Shown one piece after another: positions 1-7,793 of a stretch of DNA of 64,000 nt. Every line of letters begins with the position of its first letter. Within the stretch, counting starts at the first letter, position 1. The stretch comes from Clostridia bacterium (lineage in GTDB: Bacteria; Bacillota; Clostridia; Christensenellales; Borkfalkiaceae): NCBI GenBank assembly GCA_017473605.1, contig JAFUKM010000001.1:1-64000 (forward strand), given 5' to 3'. Below the pieces are notes generated by a model. That model was not told the DNA's origin and did no database searches. It worked only from the letters and a program-made list of their open reading frames with translations. A program made the position numbers and the translations under genes.

Positions 1-103
1 ACCCGCGCGACCCGTTGACGGGTAGCAAGTAGCACGTGCATGACTGGCAGGTCAACCAAAGAGTACATTTGTACTACGCCAGTGAACAAGGGCTATGCCC
101 GAA
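1..103. other. Left-edge non-coding stretch
   Basis: No gene is supported here. Two short perfect palindromes are visible: ACCCGT-TG-ACGGGT at about 10-23 and AGTAC-ATTT-GTACT at about 61-74. The 11-mer TTGACGGGTAG at 15-25 recurs at 2115-2125 inside the disrupted tRNA-Arg copy. The stretch continues beyond the window edge, so its nature cannot be judged. Confidence 0.4.
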
Positions 104-131
104 AAATAAAAACCACCCGATATTCGGGTGG
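104..131 (-). terminator. Rho-independent terminator of the FAD oxidoreductase gene
   Basis: A perfect 8-bp stem CCACCCGA/TCGGGTGG with a 3-nt loop lies at 113-131. On the minus strand it is followed by TTTTTATTTTT. It sits 10 bp after the stop codon at 141. Confidence 0.85.
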
Positions 132-140
132 ATGATTATT

Positions 141-1643
141 TTATTCGGTTTTGAATTTGATTTTATCCTTTTTGCAAATGCGTTGCGCGGCAAATCTACC
201 CGTAATCGCCGCAGGCGGAAGTCCGCCGCTACGCAAAATCCATTGCCCCGAAAAAATGAAATTGTCCAAACCCTTGATAACGCCTTTTTGCATTAACGCT
301 TTGCCTTTGGAAGTATGTACGAAGCCTTGGAAAGCGCCGTGCCTGCCGTTCAAGTAACGTTGGTACGTTAAGGGGGTAACGACGTCGATGACTTCTATTT
401 TGCCTTTTAAGTGGGGATAGCGCGTCAAATACACTTCCAACGCTTTTTCTCCGACTTCTTGTTTCGTCGCGGCGTAATTGCCTTGCGCTTTCACTTGCTC
501 CCACCAAAAATACATATCGTCGTTGCCGCTGAACGTCGCTTGGATAACGCTACAACCGTCGGGCACTTTTAACGTCTTATCGTAAGAATAATTGCGGTAC
601 GTGATGGCGGTGTATTCCTTGTTGAGCGTGATGGGCGTATCGAAATGGATTCTGTGCGAAAGGGGCGCGCTCGACATATCTTCGTTTACCTTGAATACGG
701 CGGTGGTGTAGGTGTAAATGGGATACGTTTTTCTGTCCTGTAACCTGTCGTCTATCTTTTTGACGGGGAATTGCCCACCCAACAGTTTTTTCAAAGTATG
801 TTCGGCAGGCGTAGCCGAAACAATCCAATCGGCGGCGAGTTTTTCGCCGTTTTTCAGCGTTACGCCGACGGCAACGCCGTTTTCTACGTCAATGCGCTCT
901 ACTTCCGCATTGCAACGGATTGCGCCGTTTAACGATAAATAGCGTTGCTTGATTCTTTCCACCATTGCGCGAGAACCGCCGACGGGGATACCGCCGTGTT
1001 TTGCCGTAACGTGCGCGAGCATATACAACAAGCTCATAAAATTGTAGCTTGCGGATAAATGTTCGGAAATCCAACGCTTGATATACGGATTTTTGAATTT
1101 TTCCGCGTATTCGCCGCAAGAGATTTTGGACGTTTTATTGACGTAATAGTAATCGCCGCACATCGTCAAGCCGATTTTGCAAAGCTCAAAAATATTCATC
1201 AAATCTACGGGCTTTTCTACGGGCGCGTCGATTCGCTCAAACCGTTTTATCAGCTTGCAAAATTTCTTAATTTGCTTTTCGTCTTCGGGGGCAAACGCGA
1301 TAAGCTCCGCTTGGAATTTGGCAAGGTCTGACCAAACGGTAAAGACCTTGTTATCGCCGAAATCGAGCGTGTAAAAATCGTCTTGGTCGTAAATGCCGAC
1401 TTCGGGCGAAAGCGCGCCGATATCTTTCCAAAGCTTATACGTGGACGAAGCGGGGTTAACCCCGACGAGCCAATGAATACAACCGTCGATGTAACAGCCT
1501 TTTCTTTCCCAACCGATACAAGCGCCGCCAAGAACAGCGTTCTTTTCAAGGACGAGCGTATCGTAACCGTGCAATCTTAAATATATGGCGGTAGTCAGCC
1601 CTGACACGCCGCCGCCTATGATAATGACTTTTTTGTTTTCCAT
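141..1643 (-). CDS. NAD(P)/FAD-dependent oxidoreductase, phytoene desaturase (CrtI)-like
   Basis: This 500-aa protein begins with a dinucleotide-binding fold: VIIIGGGVSGL at residues 6-16, followed by the acidic end of strand 2 (LVLEK) and the GGACIGWERKG motif typical of the CrtI/carotenoid desaturase and isomerase superfamily. The C-terminal FAD motif, GLDNFIFSGQWILRSGGLPP, is also present. The length fits the family. The substrate cannot be assigned: no carotenoid or lipid genes lie nearby, and such proteins in Clostridia are usually annotated only as NAD(P)/FAD-dependent oxidoreductases. It is a single-gene transcript with its own terminator. The -10 box TACAAT ends 6 bp before the ATG and no ribosome binding site is present, so the mRNA is probably leaderless. 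Confidence 0.85.
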   Translation of the reverse strand: MENKKVIIIGGGVSGLTTAIYLRLHGYDTLVLEKNAVLGGACIGWERKGCYIDGCIHWLVGVNPASSTYKLWKDIGALSPEVGIYDQDDFYTLDFGDNKVFTVWSDLAKFQAELIAFAPEDEKQIKKFCKLIKRFERIDAPVEKPVDLMNIFELCKIGLTMCGDYYYVNKTSKISCGEYAEKFKNPYIKRWISEHLSASYNFMSLLYMLAHVTAKHGGIPVGGSRAMVERIKQRYLSLNGAIRCNAEVERIDVENGVAVGVTLKNGEKLAADWIVSATPAEHTLKKLLGGQFPVKKIDDRLQDRKTYPIYTYTTAVFKVNEDMSSAPLSHRIHFDTPITLNKEYTAITYRNYSYDKTLKVPDGCSVIQATFSGNDDMYFWWEQVKAQGNYAATKQEVGEKALEVYLTRYPHLKGKIEVIDVVTPLTYQRYLNGRHGAFQGFVHTSKGKALMQKGVIKGLDNFIFSGQWILRSGGLPPAAITGRFAAQRICKKDKIKFKTE

Positions 1644-1866
1644 GTTTATATTGTAACATATATCGACAAAAAAGTAAACGGATTTGGAATAAAATGCTTA
1701 TTTTGTTAAAAAGCGCAGTATCGATTTATGCAGTAAGAGCTTCTGCGCTTTGCGCAGGGCTTCGCCACCGAAAAGCTTTTATGCTTTGGTGGGGGTAGGA
1801 TTATATTCGGTGGCTCGCGCGAACTCCTACTAATTTAGGAGTTCGAGTTACTGATACGGCATACAG
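1644..1866. other. Intergenic region between the FAD gene and tRNA-Arg
   Basis: There is no credible reading frame. A short hairpin made of GAACTCCTA and TAGGAGTTC-like arms lies at about 1829-1855 and resembles the T-arm segment of the neighbouring tRNA-Arg (GTTCGAACTCC). The sequence around 1760-1820 has GGTGG/CCACC complementarities. I see no mobile-element gene. Confidence 0.4.
1650..1678 (-). promoter_or_regulatory. Sigma-A-type promoter of the FAD oxidoreductase, leaderless
   Basis: On the minus strand TTTACT (1678-1673), a 17-bp spacer and TACAAT (1655-1650). The ATG begins at 1643, so the expected transcription start coincides with the start codon. Confidence 0.6.
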
Positions 1867-1894
1867 CAAAAGCCCACGGCGTATTGCCGTGGGC
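1867..1894 (-). terminator. Terminator downstream of tRNA-Arg
   Basis: A perfect 9-bp stem GCCCACGGC/GCCGTGGGC with a 5-nt loop at 1872-1894, followed on the minus strand by TTTT. It starts 6 bp past the CCA end of the tRNA. Confidence 0.75.
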
Positions 1895-1900
1895 ATTTGC

Positions 1901-1977
<77 letters not shown>

Positions 1978-1999
1978 ATTTATTCAGTTGATATTTTTT

Positions 2000-2159
2000 T
2001 TCGGTTCCGTAGACCGTTCTCACACAACGTAAGGTAACCGTTGTGTTCGGTCAGCGTTCGCGCGGACATATGCGCTCACTCATCTCGCCCCTAAAAAGCA
2101 TTATCAATGCTTTTTGACGGGTAGCTCGTCGCGCTATCCAGCCAAAGCTAACAGTGCAT
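2000..2159 (-). pseudogene. Disrupted tRNA-Arg duplicate with about 115-nt insertion
   Basis: Two fragments of the adjacent tRNA-Arg occur in the right order and orientation. The 5' acceptor strand and D-arm (GCACTGTTAGCT... CTGGATAG) lie at 2158-2134. The exact anticodon stem-loop (CGGTCTACGGAACCGAA) lies at 2016-2000. Between them is an unrelated segment of about 115 nt holding two hairpins. The variable loop, T-arm and 3' acceptor strand are absent, replaced by an A-run. It therefore cannot fold into a tRNA. It lies between the probable tRNA promoter (2189-2217) and the intact gene. Confidence 0.65.
2093..2115 (-). terminator. Hairpin terminator inside the disrupted tRNA copy
   Basis: A perfect 10-bp stem AAAAAGCATT/AATGCTTTTT with a 3-nt loop. 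The sequence is symmetrical, so it could terminate on either strand. On the minus strand it would stand between the promoter at 2189-2217 and the intact tRNA-Arg. A second hairpin (CACAACG/CGTTGTG) lies at about 2021-2044. Confidence 0.55.
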
Positions 2160-2188
2160 ATTTGGCGTTTCAATCAAAATGCTTATTT

Positions 2189-2217
2189 AGTATAGAATTT
2201 TTTTCCGCTTTTGTCAA
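2189..2217 (-). promoter_or_regulatory. Sigma-A promoter reading into the tRNA-Arg region
   Basis: On the minus strand TTGACA (2217-2212), a 17-bp spacer and TATACT (2194-2189). It points to the disrupted copy and then the intact tRNA-Arg about 205 nt further on. Confidence 0.7.
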
Positions 2218-2276
2218 CTGTTTTTGCGCCGTTTTTTACTTTATTTGTAAAAATCTTTTTATTAGCGTATAAATAG

Positions 2277-2303
2277 GGCGCGGTGGCAAAACGCCACCGC
2301 GCC
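2277..2303 (-). terminator. Terminator of the 414-aa lipoprotein gene
   Basis: An 11-bp perfect stem GGCGCGGTGGC/GCCACCGCGCC with a 5-nt loop lies 33 bp after the stop codon. The trailing T-tract on the minus strand is weak (CTATTTATAC). Confidence 0.6.
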
Positions 2304-2335
2304 GATTGTCGCTGTATTTTTAATGCAAGGTTCGA

Positions 2336-3580
2336 TTATTCAGCTTGTGCGGTAGGGTCGGTAACTACCGTCGTACCGTATTCTTTTACGCTCGATTCCG
2401 CAACAATCGTCAAGCCCATTTTCACCGATTCATTACCCGAGCTTGCGTCCATATCCAACGAAATGTCTTGGCGCATACCCGAAAGAACGCCGTTCGATAC
2501 GTAGTATTTTGCAACCATATACATATCCATTTGGTCAATCATACTGGAAAGAGATTGCAGGGCTTCCGCGTACAACTCGTTCAAGTATTGTTGCGCGTTT
2601 TCGTCGGAGATTTCAAAACCGAAATTCGTTTTCGTGAAATACGAGTAGTCCAAATATTGGTCATAGAAAGGCGTAAGTTCTTCTACGGAATTGAAACCAA
2701 CCGTTTCTACTGTGGCGTTCGTTATCCAACCGTTTTCGACGATTGCCCCCGAAGGAGTAACGGCTTGACCGTTTTGCTCTACTTTTACAAGGGTAGTTGC
2801 GTTGTCAATATATAAGTAAATGGTTTGTGTGCCTGCGGGCATACCAAGCAAAGTCAACAAGTTGCCCGTTTGATTTAAGGTAATTTCTGCATAAAGCTTT
2901 CCGTCTTCATATTTAGTATTTTGCGTTTGTACGATGTCATACGAATAGTCTTGCGTTTCGCCGTTCAACGTTTGCGTCATCGTCATCTTTTGGAGCATCG
3001 TGGTCGTCATCGTACAGTTTTGATATTTTTCGTTGTCGAAAACGGAATTATAATAGCTCTTCGTAATCGTTTCGCCTGTAACGGGGCAAGGGGAGTAATA
3101 TTTGTAGGTCGATTCATATTTAATAATATAAACGACAACTTTCGTGTTACCGTTATTTGCCGCCGTAGACATAGCCGCCGTTTCGTCCGTCGTGTATTCG
3201 ATTTCGATTTTTTCTACGCCGAGCATACCGTCTTTCGTTTCGTCGTCAAGTTCTAATGCGTCCACTTCGTCTGCGCTTAAATCGCCTTGCGACGTCGTAT
3301 TGACTACCGTGATATTCGCGTCGCCGACTACTTCTTCTTCTACGTACGCCGTTGCAGCCGCGTCCGCCGAAGAATACGTGGTTTCGGAAACCGCGCCTTT
3401 GTACGTTTCGGAAACGCCGCCGATTTCTTCGATAAATTCGTTATGCGTAGCGTTTTCCTGTTCTTCTCTCGTGGGCGTGCCGTTGTCGTCGCCGCAAGCT
3501 GCCATAAGACCGATAGAAAGGGCGGTAGAAAGCGCTAACGCGCCAGCCAACAGTTTTTTCATTGCATTTGATTTTCTCAT
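2336..3580 (-). CDS. Putative surface lipoprotein of unknown function
   Basis: This 414-aa protein has a lipoprotein signal peptide: a basic N-terminus, a hydrophobic core and the lipobox LMAAC with Cys29. The start is supported by AAAGGAGC seven bases upstream. The mature part is acidic and Thr/Ser/Tyr-rich, with two further cysteines around the PCPVTGETITK segment. I do not recognise the family; it looks like an extracellular beta-rich lipoprotein anchored to the membrane. It is a single-gene unit. The striking feature is its promoter, which contains an 11-bp homopolymer between -35 and -10 and so may be phase variable. Confidence 0.75.
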   Translation of the reverse strand: MRKSNAMKKLLAGALALSTALSIGLMAACGDDNGTPTREEQENATHNEFIEEIGGVSETYKGAVSETTYSSADAAATAYVEEEVVGDANITVVNTTSQGDLSADEVDALELDDETKDGMLGVEKIEIEYTTDETAAMSTAANNGNTKVVVYIIKYESTYKYYSPCPVTGETITKSYYNSVFDNEKYQNCTMTTTMLQKMTMTQTLNGETQDYSYDIVQTQNTKYEDGKLYAEITLNQTGNLLTLLGMPAGTQTIYLYIDNATTLVKVEQNGQAVTPSGAIVENGWITNATVETVGFNSVEELTPFYDQYLDYSYFTKTNFGFEISDENAQQYLNELYAEALQSLSSMIDQMDMYMVAKYYVSNGVLSGMRQDISLDMDASSGNESVKMGLTIVAESSVKEYGTTVVTDPTAQAE

Positions 3581-3621
3581 AAATTTGCTCCTTTTTTTCT
3601 CAATGAGAAGGTATTAAATAC

Positions 3622-3651
3622 ATTATATCACGGGGGGGGGGGTATTGTCAA
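3622..3651 (-). promoter_or_regulatory. Promoter with poly-C spacer, candidate phase-variable switch
   Basis: On the minus strand TTGACA (3651-3646) and TATAAT (3627-3622) are separated by 18 bp, of which 11 are a run of C (G on the plus strand, 3632-3642). Slippage of the run by one base would give the optimal 17-bp spacing. The downstream gene encodes a lipoprotein. The same design occurs at 42311-42342. Confidence 0.75.
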
Positions 3652-3666
3652 GCATTTGACAGCAAA

Positions 3667-3695
3667 AAAAAGCTATCCGCAGGGGATAGCTTTTT
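3667..3695 (-). terminator. Terminator of the rpsF-ssb-rpsR operon
   Basis: A perfect 12-bp stem AAAAAGCTATCC/GGATAGCTTTTT with a 5-nt loop, followed on the minus strand by more T residues. It lies 20 bp after the rpsR stop codon. Confidence 0.9.
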
Positions 3696-3714
3696 AAATC
3701 TTTTGTTTGTCGGA

Positions 3715-3963
3715 TTACTCGCCTTTGAAAGGGAGGAGTGCCGTGATTCTTGCGCGCTTGATAGCGGTAGCAAGAAGTCTTTGGTGCGCGGCGCACGTAC
3801 CCGTCATTCTGCGGGGTAAAATTTTACCGCCTTCGGAAATGTATTTCTTCAAACGGTTGACGTCTTTGTAATCAATCGCTTCAAGCTTTTCCTGGCAGAA
3901 CGCGCATACCTTTCTACGGGGCGCTTTCTTGAATACCTTTTTTACAGGTGCTTTTTCTTCCAT
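3715..3963 (-). CDS. rpsR: 30S ribosomal protein S18
   Basis: This 82-aa basic protein is S18 of the small ribosomal subunit, which forms a heterodimer with S6 on the platform. The family signature is clear: KVCAFCQEK near residue 20, [22 protein letters not shown], then [19 protein letters not shown]. The Cys pair CAFC is the zinc-ribbon-like version of S18. AAGGAG lies 8 bp before the ATG. It is the last gene of the conserved rpsF-ssb-rpsR operon, 40 bp after ssb, and is followed by a strong terminator. Confidence 0.98.
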   Translation of the reverse strand: MEEKAPVKKVFKKAPRRKVCAFCQEKLEAIDYKDVNRLKKYISEGGKILPRRMTGTCAAHQRLLATAIKRARITALLPFKGE

Positions 3964-4003
3964 GATATTATCTCCTTATGTCGTTAATGTTCCCGCTTCA
4001 ATA

Positions 4004-4426
4004 TTAGAAGGGGATGTCCGAATCGTCGTCCATTGCTTGCAGCATAGGCTTGCGTTTTTGCGCGGACTGACGGGGCGCTTCGTCCATTTCGTCAAACGAA
4101 TCGCCGTTTTCTCTGGGCGAAAGGAATTCTACGTCTTGCGCGATAATGTCTACCGCCGTACGTTTTACGCCTTGGTTGTCTTCGTAGTTTCTCATTTGGA
4201 TACTACCGACTACCGCAACCTTTTTACCCTTTTTCGTATAACGCGCAATCGATTCCGCCATCGCGCGCCAAGCGGTACAGTTGAAAAAGTCCGTTTGACG
4301 TTCGCCGTCTTGCGAAGAATAGTTACGATTTACCGCAATCGAGAAGTGGCATACGGGCACGCCGCCTGCCGTTTCCGAAAGTTCCGGGTCGCGCGTTAAG
4401 TTGCCGATTAAAAATACTTTGTTCAT
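4004..4426 (-). CDS. ssb: Single-stranded DNA-binding protein
   Basis: This 140-aa protein binds single-stranded DNA during replication, repair and recombination. The OB-fold is recognisable from MNKVFLIGNLTRDPEL, through FFNCTAWRAMAE and KGKKVAVVGSIQMRNYED. The linker is short and the acidic tail ends in DDDSDIPF, the conserved C-terminal tip that recruits partner proteins. It is the middle gene between rpsF (17-bp gap) and rpsR, the standard bacterial arrangement. Confidence 0.98.
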   Translation of the reverse strand: MNKVFLIGNLTRDPELSETAGGVPVCHFSIAVNRNYSSQDGERQTDFFNCTAWRAMAESIARYTKKGKKVAVVGSIQMRNYEDNQGVKRTAVDIIAQDVEFLSPRENGDSFDEMDEAPRQSAQKRKPMLQAMDDDSDIPF

Positions 4427-4443
4427 TGTTTTTTCCCCGTTTA

Positions 4444-4728
4444 TTAGTTGAGTTTCGTAATCAAACGTCTGACAACGTCAGCGTCGATGCCTGCAACACG
4501 TTTAAGCTCTTCCACAACTTTTCCGTCTGCTTCGAACGTCATAAGCACGTAGTAAGCTTCCGTCTTGTAGTTGATGGGGTAAGCGGTTTTCTTCGTGCCC
4601 CACTTGTCCGTGGAAACGACGTTGCCGTTCATCGATTTAACGATGCCCTCATACTTCGCGATTTCGGCTTCCTTTGCTTCGTCCGTCAATTCGTTATTGA
4701 GCAGATAGAGCATTTCGTATTTAGCCAT
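4444..4728 (-). CDS. rpsF: 30S ribosomal protein S6
   Basis: This 94-aa protein is S6, partner of S18. The family sequence is evident: MAKYEMLYLLNNELTDE, GTKKTAYPINYKTEAYYVLMTFEA and RVAGIDADVVRRLIT. The start is set at the ATG at 4728 because the sequence AGGAGGTG lies 7 bp upstream. An in-frame GTG at 4737 lies inside that ribosome binding site and would add only MKS, so it is rejected. It is the first gene of the operon, preceded by a 5' leader of about 70 nt with a short hairpin (CACGG/CCGTG). Confidence 0.97.
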   Translation of the reverse strand: MAKYEMLYLLNNELTDEAKEAEIAKYEGIVKSMNGNVVSTDKWGTKKTAYPINYKTEAYYVLMTFEADGKVVEELKRVAGIDADVVRRLITKLN

Positions 4729-4806
4729 ACTTTTCACCTCCTGGTCTTATTCGGTATATCCAAAGATATACAAGGTTTTTCACGGCTTTTTTAACCGTGT
4801 AGAGAT

Positions 4807-4835
4807 ATTATATCCAATTTTTCTTTTTTAGTCAA
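4807..4835 (-). promoter_or_regulatory. Promoter of the rpsF-ssb-rpsR operon
   Basis: On the minus strand TTGACT (4835-4830), a 17-bp spacer and TATAAT (4812-4807). The transcript leader holds a CACGG/CCGTG hairpin at about 4778-4797. Whether it is an S6:S18 feedback site cannot be decided by eye. Confidence 0.8.
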
Positions 4836-4887
4836 TCGTTTTCGCGCGTTTTTAGGGATTTTTTACCGATTTTTTACCACAATATAT

Positions 4888-4923
4888 AAAAAAGAGAAAA
4901 GCCGCAAAAGCCTTTCTCTTTTT
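4888..4923 (-). terminator. Terminator of the 678-aa membrane protein gene
   Basis: The arms AAAAAGAGAAA and TTTCTCTTTTT flank a short loop, seven bases past the stop codon, with a T-tract on the minus strand. Confidence 0.65.
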
Positions 4924-4929
4924 GGTGGG

Positions 4930-6966
4930 TTACTCTTTATTCAAAATCCAGTCAATCATTTCGATTACGGTCATGTCTTGCACAATCGAACCGTCGCTGA
5001 GCGTTTTGTCCGAGTTCAGGAACGCTTCTTTTTTGGTTACCGATTCGTTTTCCGCCGTGTCGGGGTTGTCGTCAAATTGGATTAAATCGTCCTGTACAAG
5101 TTGTTTCAGGGATTTTGTTTGCATATTTGCCTGCATATTCGTTATCATTTGGTCGATGCCGTGCGCGTCGGTGTCGTGTCCGAGTAAATAATAGTAATCG
5201 GGGCGTTCGACGGCTACCGTGTCGGGATTATCGAACAAATAACTCCACATGGCGGCGGTTGTCTTTATCGGTTGCCCGTTTTCGTCCGTTTCGTAGGCTT
5301 GGATTTTATTGCCGTCTTCGTCAAGAACGTAATCGCCGTTTTCGTCCGTTTTGTAAACGGGGATTTTATTTCCGTCCGTATCGAGAATATAGTTCCCGTC
5401 GGTATCCTTTTCGTAGGCGTATTCGTAGACGGGGATTTTGTTACCGTTTTCGTCGAGCACGTAATTGCCGTCCGCGTCTTTTTCGTATTCGTATACGTGG
5501 TCGGGGAAGATTTGGTCGAACGTGAGCGTGTTCATTTTATCGGGCAAATCGGAGAACGCCGTGTCGGCAAGCGTATGCAGTATCATATTCGATTCTACTT
5601 TTTCTACACCGAGCAAATCTTTCAACGTAAGCGTATTGAACAAATTGCCGTCTTTCAATTCTTTTACCGTACGGGGTTTCGCGTTGCCAATCATTTGCAC
5701 GTTGCCGTCCGTATCGAATTCCCAATCTATGTTTTCCTTACCGTAGCAAAGGGATATCATTACCCGCTCGTTGTCTTTATTGCCGACTTTCAAAAGGTCT
5801 TTGACGTACATACCGTTGATAATCGAATCGGAGCCGTCGTTGAGCATACCAATCGTATTCTTTTTGAATCGAATCGGTTTGGTATATTCGGCGTCTTCAA
5901 AGGCGTAATATTTGCCGTCCGTTTCGTTGTATTGCAAATATCTCGTTTCCGTGATTTCCGTTTCGTTTTGCGTATACGTATGCGTTAAAACGATACCTGC
6001 TTGGGGGGTATCTGCGCCCGATACGATATTTGCCGTAACGTCGTTGCCTTCGTCGTCTTTGAGTGCAAACGGCGTTTCGTCTGCTTCGTAGAATACCTGT
6101 TTCATCACGACGTTGCCGTTTTCGTCCAATTCTTTTTCATAACGGTATTCCGCGCCGTATGCGAGCATACACATAATCGCGTCGTCGGGGAAGCTTACGG
6201 GTACGAACGAATCAATGGGAAGAAGCTGGATTCTCGAATCCAAATCTTCGCTTAAAAATTCGCCAATCGTCAGCTTTTTTGCGCCGTTAATCATTTGGAC
6301 TTCGCCGTTCTCGTCTATTACGTAGTCAACGCCTTCGTCGCCGTAGCAAATCGTTTGAATAACGTCGTTCGTTTCATAGCCGAGCGCGTGCAACACGTCG
6401 CCGAGCGGCGCGTCGTCGATACAGGATTTGATATAATCGACGAAATAGATATCCTTATTATCAGGGGATTCGGGCGTGCCGTCGGGTTTGACGAGTATTC
6501 TGTTCATCGCCTTATCGGGGTCTACCGTGATGGCGTATTCCGCCAACATACCCACAAGCCCCGTGTTTGCTTCCGTTCCGTCGCCTGCCACCAATTCTCT
6601 TACGAGAGGGGAAATAGCGTTGAGAGTATTGAGCGTACCTTCGCTGTTGGAAATTTTTTCCACCGCGTCAATAACGTCGCCGACAAGGTTTTCTATCGTC
6701 TTTTCGCCGTAAGAGCCGTCTATGTATTGCGAATAGTCGATTTCCGTGCCGAGAATACCGTTCACGCTGTTGGTGCCGTTTTCAATGGGCATTTTTGCGT
6801 AAGCATACCAGCCTAAGCCCGCGACGCCGCCCACGCCGGCGATTACGCCGATGAGGATACCCAATAGAACGGCTACAAACTTACCGAAAAAACCGCCTTT
6901 TTTCTTATAAATGACCATCGGCTCGTAATTGATATCGATATTTCGCATTTCGTCATAATCTTTCAT
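4930..6966 (-). CDS. Membrane-anchored extracellular protein with Asp/Gly/Asn repeats, unknown function
   Basis: This 678-aa protein has a short basic N-terminus (YKKKGGFFGK) and one strong membrane helix at about residues 28-56. A very acidic remainder follows, which by the positive-inside rule should be outside the cell. No enzymatic motif is recognised. Near residues 490-570 there are four tandem units built on DGNYVLDENGNKIPVYE. Several other segments resemble each other (for example the DGNVQMIGNAK and NGEVQMINGAK stretches), so the protein may be built from divergent larger repeats. AGGAG lies upstream of the ATG. It is a single-gene unit. It could be a cell-envelope scaffold or adhesin, but that is inference only. 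Confidence 0.7.
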   Translation of the reverse strand: MKDYDEMRNIDINYEPMVIYKKKGGFFGKFVAVLLGILIGVIAGVGGVAGLGWYAYAKMPIENGTNSVNGILGTEIDYSQYIDGSYGEKTIENLVGDVIDAVEKISNSEGTLNTLNAISPLVRELVAGDGTEANTGLVGMLAEYAITVDPDKAMNRILVKPDGTPESPDNKDIYFVDYIKSCIDDAPLGDVLHALGYETNDVIQTICYGDEGVDYVIDENGEVQMINGAKKLTIGEFLSEDLDSRIQLLPIDSFVPVSFPDDAIMCMLAYGAEYRYEKELDENGNVVMKQVFYEADETPFALKDDEGNDVTANIVSGADTPQAGIVLTHTYTQNETEITETRYLQYNETDGKYYAFEDAEYTKPIRFKKNTIGMLNDGSDSIINGMYVKDLLKVGNKDNERVMISLCYGKENIDWEFDTDGNVQMIGNAKPRTVKELKDGNLFNTLTLKDLLGVEKVESNMILHTLADTAFSDLPDKMNTLTFDQIFPDHVYEYEKDADGNYVLDENGNKIPVYEYAYEKDTDGNYILDTDGNKIPVYKTDENGDYVLDEDGNKIQAYETDENGQPIKTTAAMWSYLFDNPDTVAVERPDYYYLLGHDTDAHGIDQMITNMQANMQTKSLKQLVQDDLIQFDDNPDTAENESVTKKEAFLNSDKTLSDGSIVQDMTVIEMIDWILNKE
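5265..5500 (-). repeat. Tandem repeats of about 60 bp inside the 678-aa protein gene
   Basis: About four units encode variants of DGNYVLDENGNKIPVYE. At the DNA level the words ttcgtcc, gggattttatt and ccgtc recur in register. The Asp/Asn/Gly spacing resembles short beta-hairpin or calcium-loop repeats, but no canonical family is met. Confidence 0.75.
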
Positions 6967-7096
6967 AAAGGAAACGCTCCTTACTTACTTGTATTTTACA
7001 TTATAAACGATAAAACGGAAAAATGCAAGTATTTCCCGCTTCTTTCCGCTGTTAATTTATGGTTGGCGCGATAAAAACGATACGACGTTCCCCCCG

Positions 7097-7642
7097 TCAA
7101 TTATTGGGGAAAACGGGAATAGATGCAAGATAGACCACGTCTTTGCGGGCTGCTGCGTCCGCTTCGGCAAGGACGAACGCTTTTTTGGTGATAACGCCGC
7201 CTGCTTTCTCCACCAATGCTTCCAAGCCGTTTAAGGAGGCGCCCGTGGATACTACGTCGTCTACGATACCCACCTTTTTACCCTTTAACAGGTCGGCGTC
7301 GTGTTTCGAAAGATACAGTTTTTGCGCTTTCCCCGTCGTGATAGAAGATTTTATCTCGATTTCAATACCGTCTTGCATATACAGTTTTTTGCTCTTTCTC
7401 GCTACCGCGTACAGCTTATGACCAAGCTCTCTCGCTACGCAGTGCGTGAGTTGCAAGCCCTTTGATTCCGCGGTAATAAGCACGTCGCAATCGGTTAAAA
7501 GTTTGGAGAGCTGTTTGCCGCAATGTTCGGTCATTTCGCTATTGCCGTGCAAATTAAAAAACGCAATCGAAATACCGCCGGGCAAAGGTAAAATGGGCAA
7601 ATCGGCTTGATAGCCTTGTAAATCAACGGTATGATATTTCAT
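7097..7642 (-). CDS. Phosphoribosyltransferase, adenine PRT-like
   Basis: This 181-aa protein carries the PRPP-binding loop of type I phosphoribosyltransferases, VGIVDDVVSTGASLNGLEAL, preceded by VLITAESKGLQL, and fits the length of adenine or xanthine phosphoribosyltransferases. It should transfer phosphoribose from PRPP to a purine base in salvage. The N-terminus is longer than that of typical Apt, and the base specificity cannot be read from the sequence. AAGGAG stands 7 bp before the ATG, with a TATAAT-type -10 box further upstream. It is transcribed alone and divergently from recX. Confidence 0.8.
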   Translation of the reverse strand: MKYHTVDLQGYQADLPILPLPGGISIAFFNLHGNSEMTEHCGKQLSKLLTDCDVLITAESKGLQLTHCVARELGHKLYAVARKSKKLYMQDGIEIEIKSSITTGKAQKLYLSKHDADLLKGKKVGIVDDVVSTGASLNGLEALVEKAGGVITKKAFVLAEADAAARKDVVYLASIPVFPNN

Positions 7643-7741
7643 AAAGACTCCTTTATAAGCGGATAATATAAGTATATTATAACACGTTTTTTTCGGGTTG
7701 TAAAGCGTTGTAAGAAATTTTTACTTTATTTTTGCGCAGGA

Positions 7742-7770
7742 TTGACTTTTATCGGGGAGTATGCTACAAT
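7742..7770 (+). promoter_or_regulatory. Promoter of recX-birA-nnr
   Basis: TTGACT (7742-7747), a 17-bp spacer and TACAAT (7765-7770). Transcription would start near 7777, after the in-frame ATG at 7773, which supports translation from 7794. Confidence 0.75.
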
Positions 7771-7793
7771 AAATGACGAATAAGGAGAACGAA

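Noticed and set aside
7773..7793. Upstream ATG start for recX
   Set aside because: It lies at or before the predicted transcription start and has no ribosome binding site. The ATG at 7794 has AAGGAG at the right distance.
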